The notes under the pieces are model-generated. The model was not told where the DNA came from. It did no database searches and saw only the letters and a program-made list of their open reading frames with translations. Source: an uncultured SAR116 cluster alpha proteobacterium (GTDB lineage Bacteria > Pseudomonadota > Alphaproteobacteria > Puniceispirillales > Marisalimonadaceae). Taken from it: a stretch of 51,030 bases of DNA. Positions 29,748-39,134 of this stretch are shown here, one piece after another. Where the stretch lies: contig CACCZR010000012.1 in the NCBI GenBank assembly GCA_902550555.1, forward strand, positions 1 through 51,030, read 5' to 3'. Position 1 is the first letter of the stretch. Each line of letters starts with the position of its first letter. The position numbers and the translations under genes are program-made.

Positions 29748-31676
29748 ATGACAAATAATATTAATATCAAATTACCAAGTGGGGATATTAAATCATACCC
29801 TAATAAAATTACCCCTTCTGATGTTGCTGCAGAGATATCAATATCTTTAAAAAAAAATGCTATTATATCTAAAGTTAATAACGAATTATGGGATTTAGAT
29901 AGATCAATTGATTTTGATTGTGATTTGGAAATAATTACAAAAGGCAATGAAGATTTACTTGAAGTTTTAAGACACGATGCTGCTCACGTAATGGCAGAAG
30001 CAGTTTTAGAATTATATCCAGATAGTCAAATAACTATTGGCCCGGCTATTGATAATGGTTTTTATTATGATTTCTACAAAAAAGAAAATTTTACTCCAAA
30101 AGATTTAGAATTAATTGAAAAAAGAATGCATGAAATTGTCGATAGAAATGAAGAAATTATTCGAGAAGTTTGGACACGAGAAGAAGCAATAAATTTTTTT
30201 AAAAAAAATAATGAAAAATTTAAATTAGAATTAATTAACGATATACCAAATGATCAAGAGATATCATTTTACAAGCAAGGAAATTTTATTGATTTATGCA
30301 GAGGCCCACATTTTAAATCTACCAAAATGCTTGGGCATGCATTTAAATTAACTAAATTAGCTGGGGCATATTGGAGAGGTGATAGTGATAAAGAGACACT
30401 TCAAAGAATTTATGGAACTGCTTTTTTCACTCAAAACGATTTAGATAAGTATTTGCTAATGTTAGAAGAGGCTGAGAAAAGAGATCATCGTAAACTGGGA
30501 AAAAAACTTCAATTATTTCATATGCAGGAAGAAGCTGCTGGATCAGTGTTTTGGCATCCAAAAGGGTGGTCAATATATCTTGAAATTGAAGCATATATGA
30601 GAAGAAAACTTGCTACTCATAATTATAACGAAGTTAAAACACCACAAGTGATTGATAGAACATTATGGGAAAAATCTGGTCATTGGGATAAATTTAAAGA
30701 AAATATGTTTATGGTTGAAGGTGAGGGCAATAAAGTTCTAGCTTTGAAACCTATGAATTGTCCTGGACATGTTCAAATTTTCAAACAAGGTGTTAAATCT
30801 TATAAAGACTTACCAATTAGAATGTCAGAATTTGGTTCATGTCATAGAAACGAACCCTCTGGAGCATTGCATGGAATTATGAGAGTAAGACAGTTTACTC
30901 AAGATGATGCTCATATTTTTTGTACAGAAGAACAAATAACAGATGAATCACTAATTTTTTGTGATTTATTGAGAATTATTTATAAAGATTTTGGTTTTGA
31001 TCAGTTAAAAGTAAAGTTTTCTGATAGGCCTGAAGTTAGAGCTGGTAGTGATAAAGTTTGGGACAAAGCCGAAAAGGCTCTTATAGAAGCTGTTAATAAA
31101 GCACAATTAGATTATGATTTAAATCCTGGTGAAGGGGCATTTTATGGTCCAAAATTGGAGTTCGTTCTAATTGATGCAATTGGAAGAGAGTGGCAATGTG
31201 GAACATTACAAATGGATTTTGTTTTACCTGAAAGACTTGGTGCCACTTATATTGATCAAAAAGGAGAGAAGAAAAATCCAGTAATGTTACATAGAGCTAT
31301 TTTAGGCTCTATTGAAAGGTGGTTAGGAATATTAATAGAACAATACTCTGGAAGATTTCCAATATGGTTAACACCTGTTCAGGTTTTTGTATGTACCATT
31401 ACTGAAAAAGCAAACGAATACGCTTTAGGATTAATAAATGAGTTAGAAAATAATAATATAAGATGTAATGTAGACCTTAGAAATGAAAAGATTGGATATA
31501 AAATTCGAGAACATTCAGAAAATGGTTGTCCAATAATTTTAATTGTTGGCGATAAAGAAAAAGATAGTAATACAGTTGCAATTCGAAGACTTGGGTCGAA
31601 AAATCAAGATTTTAAATTATTTAAAGATTTTCTTGAAGAAATTAAGCTTGAGTCTAAACCACCAGATTTAGTTTGA
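29748..31676 (+). CDS. thrS: threonyl-tRNA synthetase
   Basis: Class II synthetase charging tRNA-Thr. Domains in order are TGS (about 1-60), the editing domain with [10 protein letters not shown], the catalytic core with the zinc cysteine in KPMNCPGH and motif 2 around [12 protein letters not shown], and the C-terminal anticodon-binding domain. The 642 residues are full length. It is followed by infC in the same frame, with TGA at 31674-31676 separating them. The thrS-infC-rpmI-rplT-pheS-pheT order is the classical enterobacterial-type cluster. Confidence 0.98.
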   Translation: MTNNINIKLPSGDIKSYPNKITPSDVAAEISISLKKNAIISKVNNELWDLDRSIDFDCDLEIITKGNEDLLEVLRHDAAHVMAEAVLELYPDSQITIGPAIDNGFYYDFYKKENFTPKDLELIEKRMHEIVDRNEEIIREVWTREEAINFFKKNNEKFKLELINDIPNDQEISFYKQGNFIDLCRGPHFKSTKMLGHAFKLTKLAGAYWRGDSDKETLQRIYGTAFFTQNDLDKYLLMLEEAEKRDHRKLGKKLQLFHMQEEAAGSVFWHPKGWSIYLEIEAYMRRKLATHNYNEVKTPQVIDRTLWEKSGHWDKFKENMFMVEGEGNKVLALKPMNCPGHVQIFKQGVKSYKDLPIRMSEFGSCHRNEPSGALHGIMRVRQFTQDDAHIFCTEEQITDESLIFCDLLRIIYKDFGFDQLKVKFSDRPEVRAGSDKVWDKAEKALIEAVNKAQLDYDLNPGEGAFYGPKLEFVLIDAIGREWQCGTLQMDFVLPERLGATYIDQKGEKKNPVMLHRAILGSIERWLGILIEQYSGRFPIWLTPVQVFVCTITEKANEYALGLINELENNNIRCNVDLRNEKIGYKIREHSENGCPIILIVGDKEKDSNTVAIRRLGSKNQDFKLFKDFLEEIKLESKPPDLV

Positions 31677-31709
31677 AAAATTTTTCAAAAAGTATATTTT
31701 ATAACAACA

Positions 31710-31730
31710 TTTATAGGAGAAATTAGTATA
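31710..31730 (+). promoter_or_regulatory. infC ribosome-binding site and non-canonical start region
   Basis: AGGAG at 31715-31719 is followed by in-frame ATT (31722) and ATA (31728). No ATG, GTG or TTG occurs in frame between the thrS stop and this point. AUU starts are the known basis for IF3 sensing its own level by rejecting non-canonical starts. The ATA has the better eight-base spacing; the ATT is only two bases from the core. Either may be used. Confidence 0.75.
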
Positions 31731-32261
31731 AACGATTCAAAATCTAGCTTTTCAGCTAAAGATGGACCAAGAATTAATAATTCAATATCAGCTCAACAGG
31801 TCCGATGTATAGATTCTCAAGGAAAACAATTAGGCATACTATCAATTCATGAAGCTCTACAAGCAGCAAGTTCAATTGGTCTTGATTTAGTAGAAATACA
31901 ACCAAATGTATCACCACCCGTTTGTAAAATATTAGATTATGGTAAATACAAATATGAATCGCAAAAAAGAAAAAATGAAGCTAGAAAAAAGCAAAAAACC
32001 ATAGATGTTAAAGAAATAAAGTTGCGTCCTAATATAGATTCTCATGATTTTGATGTAAAAATTAAATCAGTTAAAAAATTTCTTGAAAATGGTGATAAAG
32101 TTAAAATCACTCTTAGATTTAGAGGACGAGAAATGGTTCATCAAGAGCTTGGCAGCAATGTTCTTGATAGAGTAAAAGATGAGACTGATGCATTTAGTAA
32201 AATCGAGGCACTACCAAAGTTGGAAGGCAGACAAATGGTAATGGTTTTAGCTCCAAAATAA
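31728..32261 (+). CDS. infC: translation initiation factor IF-3, with AUA or AUU start
   Basis: IF-3 binds the 30S subunit, blocks premature joining and proofreads the start codon. The frame gives KDGPRINNSISAQQVRCID, the GISIHEAL-like ILSIHEALQAAS and LDLVEIQP of the N-domain, the lysine-rich linker (YKYESQKRKNEARKKQK), and the C-domain VKEIKLRPNI with RFRGREM. Length is 177 residues from ATA or 179 from ATT at 31722. The first ATG, at 32022, would leave only the C-domain (79 residues), so the canonical-start reading is clearly wrong. It lies between thrS and rpmI as expected. Confidence 0.93.
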   Translation: MNDSKSSFSAKDGPRINNSISAQQVRCIDSQGKQLGILSIHEALQAASSIGLDLVEIQPNVSPPVCKILDYGKYKYESQKRKNEARKKQKTIDVKEIKLRPNIDSHDFDVKIKSVKKFLENGDKVKITLRFRGREMVHQELGSNVLDRVKDETDAFSKIEALPKLEGRQMVMVLAPK

Positions 32262-32326
32262 AAATTTCTATATTTATTGTTGATTAGTTAATAACCATTG
32301 TATATAAGCAAGTTGGAGAGCAATTT

Positions 32327-32524
32327 ATGTCTAAATTAAAAACTAAGAGTGGTGCAAAAAAGAGGTTTAAAGTAACATCTTCTGGTAAAATTAAATCTGG
32401 TGCCGCATTTTTAAGTCATAATCTTAGAAGAAGGTCTCAAAAAATGAAGAGGCAAGCTAGAGGTACAATGATACTTAGTGATTCTGACACAAAGATAGTT
32501 AAACAATTCTTACCATATTCTTAA
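32327..32524 (+). CDS. rpmI: 50S ribosomal protein L35
   Basis: A very basic protein of 65 residues. The [13 protein letters not shown] start and the [16 protein letters not shown] segment are diagnostic of bL35. It follows infC by 65 bases and precedes rplT by 12, and is normally cotranscribed with both. In several bacteria L20 represses this operon through the leader before rpmI; I did not find a specific L20-binding fold in the short gap. Confidence 0.96.
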   Translation: MSKLKTKSGAKKRFKVTSSGKIKSGAAFLSHNLRRRSQKMKRQARGTMILSDSDTKIVKQFLPYS

Positions 32525-32536
32525 TGGAGTTATTCA

Positions 32537-32884
32537 ATGTCAAGAGTTAAAAGAGGCGTTACTAAACACGCTAGACATCAAAAAATTTTAAAGGCTGCAA
32601 AGGGTTATTACGGTGCTAGAAGAAAATTGTTTGGTGTAGCTCTGCAGGCTGTAGAAAAAGCTAGTGCTTATGCATATAGAGATAGAAGAGTTAATAAAAG
32701 AAATTTCAGATCTCTCTGGATTCAACGAATAAATGCGGGTGTTAGACAGTTTGATATGAAATATTCTACATTTATCAATGGTTTAAAGAAAAAAGGTATT
32801 GAACTTGATAGAAAAGTCCTTTCTGAATTAGCTGTAAATGAACCAGATGCATTCAAATTATTGGTAGATAAAATAAAAAACTAA
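32537..32884 (+). CDS. rplT: 50S ribosomal protein L20
   Basis: A basic 115-residue ribosomal assembly protein. The [14 protein letters not shown] start, [30 protein letters not shown] and the [19 protein letters not shown]-terminal part, which also serves as translational repressor in other bacteria, are all conserved. It lies between rpmI and pheS with short gaps. Confidence 0.98.
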   Translation: MSRVKRGVTKHARHQKILKAAKGYYGARRKLFGVALQAVEKASAYAYRDRRVNKRNFRSLWIQRINAGVRQFDMKYSTFINGLKKKGIELDRKVLSELAVNEPDAFKLLVDKIKN

Positions 32885-32908
32885 CTTGTTTTTTTAATCA
32901 TATTTTCG

Positions 32909-34024
32909 ATGAGTGATGATATAAAAGATAAGATTGACTTAATCGCTGAAAAATCTATTAAGAAGATCAGCAAATCAAAAAATTTAAATGAATTAGAAGA
33001 TCTAAGAATTTTTTATTTAGGTAAGAAAGGTTTGGTAACATCTTTTTTAAAAACTATGAAGGATCTAGAACAATCTGAAAAGATTAACATTGGGAAAAAA
33101 TTAAATTTACTGAAAAATAAATTAATCAATAATATTGAAGAAAAAAAACTTCATTTGAGTGATGCATTAATTCAACAAAAACTTTTAGAAGAAAAAATAG
33201 ACATAACTTTAGAAAATGATCATGAACAATATGGTACATTACATCCATTATCTAAAACTATTGATGAAATATCTGCTATTTTTGCAAACATGGGGTTTTA
33301 TATAGAAGAGGGTCCTGACATTGAAACTGATTACTATAATTTTACAGCTTTAAATATTCCCTTAGAGCATCCTGCCAGACAAGAACATGATACATTTTAT
33401 CTTCAACCAAATTCAGAAGGCACTAGAAAAGTATTAAGAACTCATACTAGTCCAGTTCAAATTAGAACTTTAGAAAAAATTGACATTGATCAAGAAAAAG
33501 AAATTCGTGTCATTGTTCCAGGAAGAACATATAGATCTGATCATGATGCAACTCATTCTCCAATGTTTCACCAATGTGAAGGTTTAGTAATAGGAGAAAA
33601 TATAAATATGAGTCATTTGAAAGGAACTTTGATCGAATTTTTAAAAGTGTATTTTAATAGTAATAACCTTTCTGTAAGATTTAGGCCCAGTTTCTTTCCT
33701 TTTACTGAACCATCTGCTGAAGTTGATATAGGCTATAAAAAACTCTCAGATGGAACACTGGATATTGGTCAGGGAGATAGTTGGCTTGAAGTATTAGGAT
33801 CAGGGATGGTACATCCAAAAGTTTTAGAAGGGGTAGGTATTGATCCGAGTAAATACCAAGGATTTGCTTTTGGAATGGGTTTGGAAAGGCTTACTATGCT
33901 AAAATATAATATACCAGACTTAAGGCCCTTTTATGATAGTGATTTAAGATGGTTAAAACATTATGGGTTCCTTGGAATTAACGAGATAAATTTACATTCT
34001 GGATTAAATGGTGTGTTTTCATGA
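32909..34024 (+). CDS. pheS: phenylalanyl-tRNA synthetase alpha subunit
   Basis: Catalytic subunit of the alpha2-beta2 class II synthetase. A coiled-coil N-terminal arm (about 1-90) precedes the core with HPARQEHDTFYL, RTHTSPVQIR, motif 2 around VPGRTYRSDHDATHSP and motif 3 GFAFGMGLERL. Length is 371 residues. Its stop overlaps the pheT start (ATGA) by four bases, implying coupled subunit synthesis. Confidence 0.98.
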   Translation: MSDDIKDKIDLIAEKSIKKISKSKNLNELEDLRIFYLGKKGLVTSFLKTMKDLEQSEKINIGKKLNLLKNKLINNIEEKKLHLSDALIQQKLLEEKIDITLENDHEQYGTLHPLSKTIDEISAIFANMGFYIEEGPDIETDYYNFTALNIPLEHPARQEHDTFYLQPNSEGTRKVLRTHTSPVQIRTLEKIDIDQEKEIRVIVPGRTYRSDHDATHSPMFHQCEGLVIGENINMSHLKGTLIEFLKVYFNSNNLSVRFRPSFFPFTEPSAEVDIGYKKLSDGTLDIGQGDSWLEVLGSGMVHPKVLEGVGIDPSKYQGFAFGMGLERLTMLKYNIPDLRPFYDSDLRWLKHYGFLGINEINLHSGLNGVFS

Positions 34025-36423
34025 AATTCACTTTTTCTTGGTTAAAGGATCATTTGAAAACATCAGCAAATGTAAATGAAATAGTTGATTGTTTAAATAA
34101 AATTGGACTTGAAGTTAGTAATCTTAAAACCTACAAGACTGATTTTAAAAATTTAAAAGTTGCAAAGATAATTGATGTTAAAAAACATCCAAATGCAGAT
34201 AAATTAAATGTGTGTATTATTCAATTTGATGAAGAACAAACACAAGTTGTTTGTGGAGCGCCAAATGTAAAGTTAAATAAAAAATATGTTTTTGCTCCAT
34301 CTGGCACTTACATTGGTGGTATTGATTTGACCTTAAAAAAAGCAGTTATTAGGGATGTTGAATCCAATGGAATGCTTTGTTCAGAAAAAGAATTAGAGAT
34401 TTCAGATGATCATAATGGTATTATTGAATTACCTGAAAGTATAAATTTAAATGAGAATGTTTCTAATTATTTAGGTATTGATGATCCGATAATTGAAATT
34501 GAAATAACTCCAAATAGAGGAGATTGTTTAGGCGTAAGAGGAATTGCAAGAGACTTGTCAGCTTTTGGTATTGGAGAATTAAAACCCTTGAAATTAAATA
34601 ATTTAAATGATGAATTTAATTCTTCAATAAATTGGGAAATTATACTTCCTGATGATAAAAAATCTTTGTGTCCGTCTATTTTTGGAAGATCTTTTAGAAA
34701 CGTAAAAAATATAAAATCCCCTCAATGGATGGTTAATAGATTACTTGCTGTAGGTTTAAGGCCAATTTCATCTATAGTAGATGTAACAAACTATGTAATG
34801 ATGGATATAGGTCGTCCTTTGCATGCTTATGATGTAAATAAAATTAATGGTAATACTCTTACTGTTAGAATTTCAGAAAAAGGAGAGCGGTTTAACGCAC
34901 TTAATGGAAAAACTTATGAATTAGATGACTCAATGTTAGTTATAAGTGATGAAAAAGGCGTTGATGATCTTGCAGGGATTATGGGAGGTTTGAGGACAGG
35001 TGTTGATGAAAATACAACTGAATTTTTTTTAGAAGCAGCAATATTTTGTCCAATTTCGATTGCTAAAACCGGACGATATTTAAATATTAATTCTGACGCT
35101 AGGTACAGATTTGAAAGAGGGTTAGATTTCAATTCTCCTGAAATTGGAGTTATTTATGCATCTAAACTTATCAATGACATATGTGGAGGATCATGTAGTA
35201 ATATAGTTTTTGTTTCTCAAAAGAAATCTAGTAAAGACATAATATTTGATTTTAAAATTATAAAAAAGCTTACGGGTGTTGATATTGACGAAAGTAAAGT
35301 TGAAGTTATTCTTACAAAGCTTGGATTTGAAGTTAAAAAAAATAATAAAAATTGGAATGTAGTTGTGCCTTCATGGAGAAATGATGTTGAAAGAAGTGAA
35401 GATTTAGTTGAAGAAATCATTAGAATTTTTGGCTATGAAAAAATACCAACAAATGTTTTACCAGTAAAAAACTATATTATAAAACCAAGTTTAGGTCTTA
35501 AACAAAGATTAAGTCTTTATTCAAGAAAATGTCTCTCAACAAGAGGTTTTAACGAAGTAATTACTTTTTCATTTTTAGATAAATTAAATGCTAAACGATT
35601 TGGAGGTGGAGAAGAAAATTTAAATTTAGTTAACCCTATTTCATCAGATTTGTCAGATTTAAGACCTTCCATTATTCCAAATCTGATAAATGTATGTAAT
35701 GAAAACATTAAAAGAGGTATCACTAATTTATCTTTATTTGAAGTTGGACCAATATATAAAGGTGATAATTATGAAGATCAATACAATGTTGTTACTGGGA
35801 TAAGATTTGGTAATAAAGTTAATAAAAATTGGAAAAATAGTGAATTAAAATTTGATTTTTATGATATAAAATCTGATATTTTGGCTGTTTTAAATGTGCT
35901 TGAGTTTCCTGTGCCACGTTTAAAAATATATAGTGAAGCACCCAATTATTTTCATCCAGGAAGAAGTGCTTTATTTAAATTAGGCAATGTCATTATAGCT
36001 TCTTTTGGTCAGATTAATCCTGTTTGTTTAGATGCCAAAGTTAAAAAAACCGAATTTTTAGCTTTTGAAATATATTTAGATAATATACCTGCTCCAAAGA
36101 GAAAGGTATTTTCAAAACCATTGCTTAAATTGAATCATTTACAATCTCTATCAAGAGATTTTTCTTTTTTAATCGAAAATGAATTAAATGTTGAGGATTT
36201 AATAAATGAAATTAAATTAGTTGACAAGATATTAATTCAAGACATTTCTGTTTTTGATGTTTACCAAGGAAATAATATTCCGAAAGATAAAAAGTCTGTT
36301 TCATTATCTATAGTAATCCAACCTCCAGATAAATCATTAACTGACAATGATTTAGAAAAATTAAGTTCTGAGATTATTGATCGTGTATTTAAAAAATTTG
36401 GAGCTGAAATAAGATCTCATTAA
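34021..36423 (+). CDS. pheT: phenylalanyl-tRNA synthetase beta subunit
   Basis: Large structural and editing subunit of PheRS, 800 residues. An N-terminal tRNA-binding (EMAP-like) domain contains KHPNADKLNVC and VVCGAPN, followed by the B3/B4 editing domain, B5 with EITPNRGDCLGVRG, a degenerate synthetase core and a C-terminal anticodon-binding FDX-ACB domain (about the last 90 residues). It converges on tRNA-Thr, which is encoded on the opposite strand 16 bases downstream. Confidence 0.97.
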   Translation: MKFTFSWLKDHLKTSANVNEIVDCLNKIGLEVSNLKTYKTDFKNLKVAKIIDVKKHPNADKLNVCIIQFDEEQTQVVCGAPNVKLNKKYVFAPSGTYIGGIDLTLKKAVIRDVESNGMLCSEKELEISDDHNGIIELPESINLNENVSNYLGIDDPIIEIEITPNRGDCLGVRGIARDLSAFGIGELKPLKLNNLNDEFNSSINWEIILPDDKKSLCPSIFGRSFRNVKNIKSPQWMVNRLLAVGLRPISSIVDVTNYVMMDIGRPLHAYDVNKINGNTLTVRISEKGERFNALNGKTYELDDSMLVISDEKGVDDLAGIMGGLRTGVDENTTEFFLEAAIFCPISIAKTGRYLNINSDARYRFERGLDFNSPEIGVIYASKLINDICGGSCSNIVFVSQKKSSKDIIFDFKIIKKLTGVDIDESKVEVILTKLGFEVKKNNKNWNVVVPSWRNDVERSEDLVEEIIRIFGYEKIPTNVLPVKNYIIKPSLGLKQRLSLYSRKCLSTRGFNEVITFSFLDKLNAKRFGGGEENLNLVNPISSDLSDLRPSIIPNLINVCNENIKRGITNLSLFEVGPIYKGDNYEDQYNVVTGIRFGNKVNKNWKNSELKFDFYDIKSDILAVLNVLEFPVPRLKIYSEAPNYFHPGRSALFKLGNVIIASFGQINPVCLDAKVKKTEFLAFEIYLDNIPAPKRKVFSKPLLKLNHLQSLSRDFSFLIENELNVEDLINEIKLVDKILIQDISVFDVYQGNNIPKDKKSVSLSIVIQPPDKSLTDNDLEKLSSEIIDRVFKKFGAEIRSH

Positions 36424-36439
36424 TATTTTTATGTGGTTT

Positions 36440-36515
36440 TGGTGCCGCCAACTGGATTTGAACCAGTGACCTCGTCATTACCAATGACGCGCTCTACCTC
36501 TGGAGCTATGGCGGC
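36440..36515 (-). tRNA. tRNA-Thr (GGT)
   Basis: On the minus strand the acceptor GCCGCCA pairs with TGGCGGC, the anticodon stem CGTCA/TGACG encloses loop TTGGTAA with anticodon GGT, the T arm holds GGTTCAAATCC and CCA is encoded. The total is 76 bases. It diverges from the small-ORF/murA run and converges on pheT. TATAAT at 36556-36561 on the minus strand is a plausible -10, with a TCTAGA hairpin in the leader between it and the tRNA, but no good -35 is visible. Confidence 0.96.
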
Positions 36516-36580
36516 TTATTTTGACTTGATCTAGACATAAATCTAGAACTAAATTATTATATAGTAGATAAATGTTAATT

Positions 36581-36751
36581 ATGTCAAAAAAAACTATCAA
36601 TAAAAATAAAAAACTTTCTTCTGCATTAAGAGAAAATTTAAAACTTAGAAAAATACAAATTAATGAACGTGATGAAAAAAACATTAGAGGAAAAAGACTT
36701 TCAAAAGTTGGTTATTCTAGTCTGCTTCATGAAAAAGTAAATAATGAGTAA
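36581..36751 (+). CDS. small basic protein of unknown function preceding murA
   Basis: A 56-residue lysine- and arginine-rich protein beginning MSKKTINKNKKLSSALRENL. An in-frame ATG nine bases earlier (36572) could add three residues. Its stop overlaps the murA start by eight bases (ATGAGTAA), which supports real translation and coupling. No cysteine, no membrane segment and no signal peptide are seen; it should be largely helical and could bind nucleic acid. The ALRENLKLRKIQ stretch looks like a short conserved alphaproteobacterial motif, but I cannot name a family. Confidence 0.65.
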   Translation: MSKKTINKNKKLSSALRENLKLRKIQINERDEKNIRGKRLSKVGYSSLLHEKVNNE

Positions 36752-37994
36752 CGATAGATTAATTATACAAGGAGGTAAGCCTCTTTTTGGTGATGTTAAA
36801 ATTAGTGGTGCAAAAAATGCAGTGTTACCTCTTATTTCTATTTCTTTGTTGTTTGATAAAAGTTTTACATTAAAAAATGTACCTGATTTAGCAGATACAA
36901 GATTAATGATAAAATTAATTAATGCTTTGGGTGTAATGACAAAATTCTATAATGGTGTTGTTGATTTTTATGGTGAGCCACAAAATATTGAAGCACCAAA
37001 AGAATTGGTATCAAAAATGAGAGCTTCAATTTTAGTATTAGCTCCTCTCTTGGCTAAAAGACACAATGCTTTGATACCATTGCCTGGAGGTTGTGAAATC
37101 GGAGAACGCCCAATCAACTTTCATATAGATGCACTAAATCAACTTGGAGCTGAAATAAATTTTCAGAATGGATTTTTGAGGGCTACTTTACCTCAAGGAA
37201 AATTTATTGGAAATGATATAAATTTTCCTCAAATATCTGTTGGAGCTACAGAATGCGCAATTATGGGAGCAACTTTAGCAATAGGTAAAACAAAAATTTA
37301 TAATGCTGCTAAAGAGCCAGAAATAGTTGATTTAGGTAATTGTCTTAATTCAGCAGGCGCTAAAATTACAGGTTTAGGTACAGATGTAATTGAAATAGAA
37401 GGAGTTTCTAAATTAAACCCAACTACATATTCAGTCATACCTGACCGAATTGAAGCTGGTTCATTTGCTATAATTGCAGGAATTACAAGAGGCGAATTGA
37501 ATTTACTTAATTTAAATCCAAAGGATTTAAAAGCTTTTTTTAAAAAATTAAAACAAACGAATGTTAGAGTTGAAGTTTACAATGATACTGTAAAAATAAA
37601 AGGGGTTAGTGAAATTGTTCCAGTTGATATTCAAACCGAACCTCATCCTGGTTTTCCAACAGACTTGCAAGCTCAGTTTATGAGTTTAATGTGTATAGCA
37701 AATGGAAAATCGGTTATTGAAGAAAATATATTTGAAAATAGATTTATGCATGTCCCTGAGTTGTCTAAAATGAAGGCATCAATTAACATTGATGGAAAGA
37801 AAGCTATTGTTGATGGAGTAAAGCGATTACAAGGTGCTTCGGTTAAAGCTACTGATCTGAGAGCTTCTATGTCCTTAATAGCAGCGAGTCTAAATGCAAA
37901 TGGTGAGAGTGTTATTAATGATTTATCTCATTTAAAAAGGGGATACGAAAATTTCGAAGAAAAATTATTTAATATAGGGGCACACATAAGATAA
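36744..37994 (+). CDS. murA: UDP-N-acetylglucosamine 1-carboxyvinyltransferase
   Basis: First committed enzyme of peptidoglycan synthesis, transferring enolpyruvate from phosphoenolpyruvate to UDP-GlcNAc. K24-N25 in SGAKNAVLP and the catalytic cysteine C117 in LPGGCEIGERP are present; the cysteine predicts the fosfomycin-sensitive type. The 416-residue length and the C-terminal TDLRASMSLI motif are normal. murA followed by a DUF2948 gene and hisD is typical of alphaproteobacteria. Confidence 0.97.
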   Translation: MSNDRLIIQGGKPLFGDVKISGAKNAVLPLISISLLFDKSFTLKNVPDLADTRLMIKLINALGVMTKFYNGVVDFYGEPQNIEAPKELVSKMRASILVLAPLLAKRHNALIPLPGGCEIGERPINFHIDALNQLGAEINFQNGFLRATLPQGKFIGNDINFPQISVGATECAIMGATLAIGKTKIYNAAKEPEIVDLGNCLNSAGAKITGLGTDVIEIEGVSKLNPTTYSVIPDRIEAGSFAIIAGITRGELNLLNLNPKDLKAFFKKLKQTNVRVEVYNDTVKIKGVSEIVPVDIQTEPHPGFPTDLQAQFMSLMCIANGKSVIEENIFENRFMHVPELSKMKASINIDGKKAIVDGVKRLQGASVKATDLRASMSLIAASLNANGESVINDLSHLKRGYENFEEKLFNIGAHIR

Positions 37995-37996
37995 TC

Positions 37997-38467
37997 ATGA
38001 AATCTGAAGATAAAAGTAATATTTCCAATCATCTCAATGAATATGATTTTAAAAAATTAAAAATAAAATTTTTAGATAAAGATGAAATAAAAATTTTTTC
38101 CACATTATGTCAAGATGGTATATTTTCTTTTGATGAAATTATATATAATAAAAGTGATAAAGTTTTAATTGCAACCTTTTCAAGGTTTTGCTGGGAGTTT
38201 GTTGAAAAAAATATAAAAGACAAAACTTTTTATAGAGTTGTTTCTGGAATAAGGATTTGTAATGTAGATAAGATAACTTATACAAATAAAGACAAAATCA
38301 ATTCTTCAAAATTTATAAATTTACTATCAGTCGACAATCAAGAAAATGAAATAATACTAAATTTTTCTTCAGATATAACAGTTAAACTTTTAATAGAAAA
38401 AATAGAAATTTATCTAGATGATCTTGACATGCCCTGGCCAACTGGTAAAAAACCAATGCATAAATAG
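37997..38467 (+). CDS. DUF2948 family protein
   Basis: A 156-residue protein of unknown function found next to murA and hisD in many alphaproteobacteria. Family features visible are KLKIKFLDKDEIKIFS, the QDGIFSFDEI strand, the FSRFCWE motif and a conserved C-terminal DDLDMPWPTGKKPMH. No catalytic residues or membrane segments are recognisable. It starts two bases after murA and ends ten bases before hisG, so it belongs to this operon. Confidence 0.85.
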   Translation: MKSEDKSNISNHLNEYDFKKLKIKFLDKDEIKIFSTLCQDGIFSFDEIIYNKSDKVLIATFSRFCWEFVEKNIKDKTFYRVVSGIRICNVDKITYTNKDKINSSKFINLLSVDNQENEIILNFSSDITVKLLIEKIEIYLDDLDMPWPTGKKPMHK

Positions 38468-38477
38468 ATCAATTGAT

Positions 38478-39134
38478 ATGAATGATAAAGATATAATTAT
38501 AGCTCTTCCAAAAGGAAGAATATTAAAACAAGTTTTACCAATTTTTAATAAAATTGGTATTATTCCAGAAAAATCTTTTTTCAACGAAAAAGATAGGAAA
38601 TTAAAATTTGAAACTAATATCTCTAATATAAAATTAATTATTGTAAGATCTTTTGATGTAGCTACATTTCTAATTTATGGAGCTGCCCACATAGCTATAA
38701 TAGGAAGTGATGTTTTAGAGGAATTTAACCATTCTGAAATCTATTCACCCATTGATCTTAATATTGGTTTATGTAGATTGGTTGTGGCTACTACTAAAGA
38801 AATTTTAAATGATGAAGATCCTTTGACTTGGAGTTATGTAAGAGTAGCAACAAAATACCCTAATTTAACTAGCGAACATTTTAAAAAAAGGGGTGTACAT
38901 GCTGATTGTATAAAATTAAATGGTGCTATGGAACTTGCTCCATCTATGGGATTATGTAGAAGAATTGTAGACCTTTCTGAAAGTGGTGAAACACTTAAAG
39001 CTAATGGTTTAATTGAAATTGAGGAGATAATGAAAGTTTCTACAAGATTAGCAATCAATAGAAATGCATATAAAACTAATTTTAAAAAGATGAATGAAAT
39101 TATTAAAAGGTTTGAAGAGTGTTTAAATGATTAA
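38478..39134 (+). CDS. hisG: ATP phosphoribosyltransferase, short form
   Basis: First enzyme of histidine synthesis, joining ATP and PRPP. The start ATG 38478 gives IIIALPKGRIL at the N-terminus; an open frame further upstream overlaps the DUF2948 gene and lacks a ribosome-binding site. At 218 residues it is the HisG-S form with no C-terminal regulatory ACT domain, and should therefore need HisZ as regulatory partner; hisZ is not in this window. It overlaps hisD by eight bases. Confidence 0.94.
   Translation: MNDKDIIIALPKGRILKQVLPIFNKIGIIPEKSFFNEKDRKLKFETNISNIKLIIVRSFDVATFLIYGAAHIAIIGSDVLEEFNHSEIYSPIDLNIGLCRLVVATTKEILNDEDPLTWSYVRVATKYPNLTSEHFKKRGVHADCIKLNGAMELAPSMGLCRRIVDLSESGETLKANGLIEIEEIMKVSTRLAINRNAYKTNFKKMNEIIKRFEECLND

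Noticed and set aside
32022-32261. A separate 79-residue gene (IF-3 C-domain only)
   Set aside because: The frame continues upstream through the complete IF-3 N-domain to a non-canonical start.
32868-32905. A-rich/T-rich hairpin after rplT as an intrinsic terminator
   Set aside because: The stem is almost only A-T pairs and pheS follows immediately in the usual operon order.
36530-36547. TCTAGA-CATAAA-TCTAGA as a regulatory repeat
   Set aside because: Each arm is itself a six-base palindrome, the stem does not extend, and no gene start depends on it; probably a leader feature of tRNA-Thr at most.
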